From Planctomycetota bacterium (GTDB lineage Bacteria; Planctomycetota; PLA2; JAEUHO01), in contig JANQJW010000131.1 in the NCBI GenBank assembly GCA_028281445.1, forward strand, positions 1 through 64,000: a stretch of 64,000 bases of DNA, written 5' to 3'. Both the position numbers and the translations under genes were made by a program. Below the pieces are notes generated by a model. That model searched no databases. It worked only from the letters and a program-made list of their open reading frames with translations, and had not been told where the DNA came from. This document shows, piece by piece, positions 60,670-64,000 of the stretch; the first letter of the stretch is position 1, and each line of letters opens with the position of its first letter.

Positions 60670-61668
60670 ATGACACGACCTCTCGGATTCCCTGTCGAGC
60701 CTGCCTGGCGCCTCCTCCTCAAGGATCTTGGCGTTGACGAACGCGTGGTCCTGCGCCAGGCAGGCCTCCCCGAGGACCTTCTTTCGCGCACGGAAGCGGT
60801 CATGCGCACGGACGAGTACTTCCGGCTGTGGGAAAGCATCGAGGCCGAAGTCGACGACCCGCTCTTCCCCATTCGCCTGAGCGAGGTCATCCGGGCGGAG
60901 CACTTCATGCCCGCTCTCTTCGCGGCGCTCTGCAGCCCGAACTTCCTCACGGCGATCAAGCGCCTCAGCAAGTACAAGCGGCTGTGCGCGCCGATGCGTC
61001 TAGACATCGAAGAGACGCGCGACAGCGTCACGGTCCGTCCGGTGTGGCTCGACACGTCTGCCACGCCGCCGCGCTCGCTCGTCGCGATGGAGCTCGTGTT
61101 CAAGCTGCGCCTGCTACGCATCGCAACGCGCGAAGAGAAGATCCGCCCGCTGCGCGTCAGCACGCCGGTTCCGCCCCAGCCCGCGGAGGCGTACGAGGAC
61201 TTCTTCGGCGTTCGCGTGCGCCGCAGCGACGACCACATGATCCGCTTCTCGATGGGAGACGCCCTGCGGCCGTTCCTCACCGCAAACGAGGGCATGTGGA
61301 ACACGTTCGAGCCTGAGCTTCGCCGGCGCCTGGCCCAGCTCGACGAGGATGCGGCCGTGGCCGAGCGCGTGCGTGCCGCGCTGCTCGAGGGGCTTCCAAG
61401 CGGCCGTACGTCGGCAGACGACGTCGCCGGTCAACTCGCGATGAGCAAGCGCACGCTCCAGCGGCGGCTGCGATCCGAGGACACGTCCTTCAACGACGTG
61501 CTGCAGAACACCCGCGAAGACCTCGCACGTCACTACCTGACACACACAGTGGTGTCTTCGACCGAGATCGCGTTCCTGCTCGGCTTCGAAGAGCCGACGT
61601 CCTTTTACCGCGCGTTCAGCGACTGGACCGGCACGACGCCGGAAGCCGTACGCGCGGCGGCGAGCTGA
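60670..61668 (+). CDS. AraC-family transcriptional regulator
   Basis: A 332-aa regulator. Residues 10-190 match the arabinose-binding-like N-domain of OruR/ArgR-type AraC proteins (PF12625). Residues 245-330 are the double HTH: SADDVAGQLAMSKRTLQRRL and STEIAFLLGFEEPTSFYRAF then SDWTGTTPEAVR. It starts 8 bases after the SDR stop and probably controls the SDR or the following metallo-beta-lactamase-fold gene. Confidence 0.93.
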   Translation: MTRPLGFPVEPAWRLLLKDLGVDERVVLRQAGLPEDLLSRTEAVMRTDEYFRLWESIEAEVDDPLFPIRLSEVIRAEHFMPALFAALCSPNFLTAIKRLSKYKRLCAPMRLDIEETRDSVTVRPVWLDTSATPPRSLVAMELVFKLRLLRIATREEKIRPLRVSTPVPPQPAEAYEDFFGVRVRRSDDHMIRFSMGDALRPFLTANEGMWNTFEPELRRRLAQLDEDAAVAERVRAALLEGLPSGRTSADDVAGQLAMSKRTLQRRLRSEDTSFNDVLQNTREDLARHYLTHTVVSSTEIAFLLGFEEPTSFYRAFSDWTGTTPEAVRAAAS

Positions 61669-61670
61669 CC

Positions 61671-62852
61671 ATGGCTTCTCAAACGACCACGCGGCCGAGG
61701 AAGAAGCGTCGCTTCGTCTGGCGCGTCGTGCGACTGGTCCTCTTCTTGATCGTCGCCTTCCTCGGCTTCGTAGGCGTCCAGATCTGGACGCCGATCGGCA
61801 AGGCACCGGCCGGCGAGCGGCTCGCGCGGATGCAGGCTTCGCCCAACTGGAAGGACGACGGCTTCCGCAGTCCCGTCCACGTGCAGACGAGCACGTGGGA
61901 GGCGATCAAGGAAGTCTGGTCCACCGATACGAACGAAACGGTTCCCTCCACGGCGATCCCCACGACGCGCGTAGATCCTGCGATGTTCGCCACGCCGCCG
62001 TCCTCGGGCATCCGCGTCACCTGGCTCGGACACTCGACGATGATCATCGAGCTCGAGGGGCGGTGCTTCCTGACCGACCCGGTCTGGGGTCCACGTGCCT
62101 CGCCGCTCTCGTGGATGGGGCCCAAGCGCTGGTACGAGCCGGTCATCGCGCTCGAGGACTTGCCGTCGATCGATGCGGTCGTCATCTCGCACGACCACTA
62201 CGACCACCTCGACTATCCCACGATCCAGAAGATCAAGGACTGGGACACGCTCTTCCTCGTGCCCCTGGGCATCGGCGCGCACCTCGAGTACTGGGGCGTT
62301 GCGAAGGAGAAGATCGTCGAGCTGGACTGGTGGGACGAGCAACCGTTCGGCGACGTCATGGTGGTCTGTGCGCCTGCACGCCACTTCTCAGGCCGCTTCA
62401 TCGGCAACACGCGCCGCACCCTCTGGTGCGGGTTCGCGTTCGTCGGGCCGAACCGCCGCGCGTTCTTCTCCGGCGACACGGCCATGTTCCCGGGGTTCAC
62501 GGAGATCGGAGAACGCCTCGGGCCGTTCGACGTGACGATGCTCGACGCCGGCGCCTACGCACAGGCCTGGGCCGACGTGCACATGGGCCCCGAGCAGAGC
62601 GTGGACGCGCACCGGATGCTCAAGGGACGCGTCCTGATGCCCGTCCATTGGGGTCTCTTCGAGTTGGCCCCGCACAGCTGGACCGAGCCGATCGAGCGCA
62701 TGCTCGTCGCGGCCAAGCAGTACGACACCACGATGGTCGCGCCGCGCCCGGGAGACAGCTTCGACCCGCTGGCCCCGCCCCCCGTTCGTCGCTGGTGGCC
62801 GCGCGTCAAGTGGCGCACCGCGGAGGAATACCCGCTGTACTCCAGCAAGTAG
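61671..62852 (+). CDS. Membrane-anchored metallo-beta-lactamase-fold hydrolase (NAPE-PLD/UlaG-like)
   Basis: A 393-aa protein. One transmembrane segment near residues 18-38 (VVRLVLFLIVAFLGFVGVQI) places the enzyme in the periplasm. The metal motif is ISHDHYDHLD, and further ligands are in CAPARHFSGR, FFSGDTAMF and LMPVHWGLFELAPHSW. VTWLGHSTMIIELEGRCFLT is the common start of NAPE-PLD-like phosphodiesterases, so phospholipid cleavage is a possibility. It begins 2 bases after the AraC gene. Confidence 0.9.
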   Translation: MASQTTTRPRKKRRFVWRVVRLVLFLIVAFLGFVGVQIWTPIGKAPAGERLARMQASPNWKDDGFRSPVHVQTSTWEAIKEVWSTDTNETVPSTAIPTTRVDPAMFATPPSSGIRVTWLGHSTMIIELEGRCFLTDPVWGPRASPLSWMGPKRWYEPVIALEDLPSIDAVVISHDHYDHLDYPTIQKIKDWDTLFLVPLGIGAHLEYWGVAKEKIVELDWWDEQPFGDVMVVCAPARHFSGRFIGNTRRTLWCGFAFVGPNRRAFFSGDTAMFPGFTEIGERLGPFDVTMLDAGAYAQAWADVHMGPEQSVDAHRMLKGRVLMPVHWGLFELAPHSWTEPIERMLVAAKQYDTTMVAPRPGDSFDPLAPPPVRRWWPRVKWRTAEEYPLYSSK

Positions 62853-62886
62853 CGGCGCGCGCCATCCTGCAGGTACGGTGTCGGTC

Positions 62887-63774
62887 ATGCGCCTTGCTCT
62901 CCCCTTGTTGCTGATCGCAGTGCTGGTCTCCAGCGCGTGTGGGACGAGTGCCGACACAACGGGCCCCGTGGTTTCAGGCGGCTACACGTGGTCGTCGTTC
63001 TTCTTCCCCGGATCGTTCGCAACCGGCGGGCGTGGGATCAACGATACGGGCGAGATCGCCGCGTACTACCAGGCGTCGGCCATGGAGACGGACACGCATG
63101 CGCTGCTCCTGATCGGCGACGTGTTCTTCGAGATCGACCCGCCGGGCACCGTGAACGACGGACGCGGAATGGGCATCAACGCGAGCCAGACTGTCGTCGG
63201 CTCCTACAACGGCGGCATGTCGCAGGTCGGCTTCACGCGGTCGGCCGGCGGTGTCTTCACGGACGTCGTCTATCCCATGTCATTCGGAACGACCGTGCGC
63301 GGAAACAACGACGCCGGCGACCTGGCCGGCGAGTGGGACGACGCGGCGGACGTGCGCCATGGGTTTTCGCGCATCGGCGGCACCTTCGCACCGGTCGACG
63401 TGCCAACGGCCACGAGCACGCGCGCGCGCGACATCAACAACGTGGGGCGGATCGTCGGGCACTTCGACGATGCGGGAGGGATCCACGGGTTCCTGCTCTC
63501 GAGCGGTGCCTACACGACGATCGACTTCCCCGCAGCAGGCGGCACGCTGGCTGGCGGCATCAACGACGCGGGCGTGATCGTCGGGGTCTACATCGACGCA
63601 GGCACAGGCTTGCGGCGCGGCTACCGTTTCGAGTCCGGCACGTTCACGCCGGTCGACTACCCGGGCGCGATGGAAACTCTGCCCACCAACATCAACAACC
63701 TGGGTGAGCTTGTAGGCGAGTACGTCGACGCGGCGGGCGTTGGCCGCGGCTTCGTGGCTCGCCCTGCGCCCTGA
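62887..63774 (+). CDS. HAF-repeat lipoprotein
   Basis: A 295-aa lipoprotein: MRLALPLLLIAVLVSSACG with Cys18. The mature part is about five tandem extracellular HAF repeats, with G-I-N-D-x-G-x-I-V-G turns (GINDTGEIAAYY, GINDAGVIVGVYID, DINNVGRIVGHFDD) and FAPVDVPT/FTPVDYPGA strands, a beta-propeller-like layout. Function unknown; probably surface binding. GTG at 62878 is a possible longer start. Confidence 0.85.
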   Translation: MRLALPLLLIAVLVSSACGTSADTTGPVVSGGYTWSSFFFPGSFATGGRGINDTGEIAAYYQASAMETDTHALLLIGDVFFEIDPPGTVNDGRGMGINASQTVVGSYNGGMSQVGFTRSAGGVFTDVVYPMSFGTTVRGNNDAGDLAGEWDDAADVRHGFSRIGGTFAPVDVPTATSTRARDINNVGRIVGHFDDAGGIHGFLLSSGAYTTIDFPAAGGTLAGGINDAGVIVGVYIDAGTGLRRGYRFESGTFTPVDYPGAMETLPTNINNLGELVGEYVDAAGVGRGFVARPAP

Positions 63775-63788
63775 CCCGAATACGGGAA

Positions 63789-64000
63789 TCAGCTCCCGCG
63801 CACGAGCGCGATGTCGCGCTCGGCTGCCCAAGCGCCGATGTCCTGGCGCTGGAGCGCGGCCGCCATGAGGTCGGGGAACTGGTCCGGGGTGCACGCGAAC
63901 ACCGGGCTGCCGAGCGAAGCGAACGCACGCGCCATCTCCTCGTCGGACCAGGCGTGTCCTTCGTCGGAGAGTGCCAGCAGCGTGATCAGGCTGACTCCGC
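63789..64000 (-). CDS. VWA-domain protein, C-terminal fragment (runs off window)
   Basis: The last 70 residues of a minus-strand gene entering from the right edge. GVSLITLLALSDEGHAWSDE, SPVFACTPDQFPDLMAAALQ and IGAWAAERDIALVRG match the C-terminus of CoxE-like VWA proteins that act with MoxR-type AAA ATPases. The metal-ion-dependent adhesion site lies outside the window. It converges on the HAF-repeat gene. Confidence 0.8.
   Translation of the reverse strand, partial: GVSLITLLALSDEGHAWSDEEMARAFASLGSPVFACTPDQFPDLMAAALQRQDIGAWAAERDIALVRGS

Overview
This window is a gene-dense, high-GC bacterial chromosome segment with no phage, plasmid, insertion sequence or CRISPR array. Several features suggest a Planctomycetota-like Gram-negative bacterium: a transmembrane Ser/Thr kinase with WD40 repeats paired with a divergent ECF sigma factor, two further ECF sigma factors, many lipoproteins and secreted proteins, CHAT and subtilisin proteases, and a SufBCDSU system without SufE. 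The phylum is an inference and was not tested by phylogeny.

The strongest observation is that the organism appears to decode UGA as selenocysteine. In two unrelated genes an in-frame TGA sits exactly at the catalytic cysteine: the msrA gene (37538-38308, minus strand) and a peroxiredoxin-like gene (55977-56609, plus strand). In both, reading continues into well conserved family sequence, and a hairpin with a GG in its apical loop lies at the distance expected of a bacterial SECIS. A conventional reading would break both genes. No selA, selB, selC or selD lies in the window.

Layout: 1-5324 holds minus-strand genes: a partial pepP, a TPR/DUF2325-like protein, a ureidoglycolate-lyase-like/B3-B4 fusion and a DEAD-box helicase. 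5325-5795 holds tRNA-Ser(GCT) and a duplicated 3' tRNA fragment. 5796-7729 is nrfHA (ammonifying nitrite reductase). 7746-7880 is a small element with 17-bp terminal inverted repeats. 7883-9144 holds truB and a DUF3465 protein. 9234-15373 is a complete SUF iron-sulfur assembly operon with its own Rrf2 regulator. 15379-18446 holds a frameshifted methyltransferase, a TraB/GumN protein, a DUF899 protein and a VOC protein.

18497-21668 is a coupled three-gene plus-strand operon ending in a candidate secreted clan CD (caspase/gingipain-like) protein. It converges on 21671-26865, a coupled minus-strand operon of ECF sigma factor, 189-aa protein, TPR-CHAT protease and subtilisin-like lipoprotein. That operon is the best candidate here for an undescribed proteolytic regulatory system. 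27031-31002 holds an acidic lipoprotein with a strong terminator, a helical protein, lepB, and an ECF sigma factor with a tiny membrane partner. 31073-36621 holds a carboxypeptidase-regulatory-like surface protein, HAD and Nudix enzymes, and a sulfatase-fold protein.

36688-37513 is an iron-storage locus (Fur box, bfd, bfr), followed by the selenoprotein msrA. 38366-43751 is mainly lipoproteins plus tag, a TfoX-like protein with a histone-H1-like tail, and a Tat-exported questin-oxidase-like protein. 43923-48207 is the kinase/ECF pair. 48204-64000 holds HIT, MscS, CAP, GNAT, peptidase-like, CheR-like and yellow-like proteins, the selenoprotein peroxiredoxin with a nitroreductase, a Nudix protein, DinB, aldo/keto reductase, SDR, AraC, a metallo-beta-lactamase-fold protein, a HAF-repeat lipoprotein, and the C-terminus of a VWA protein at the right edge.
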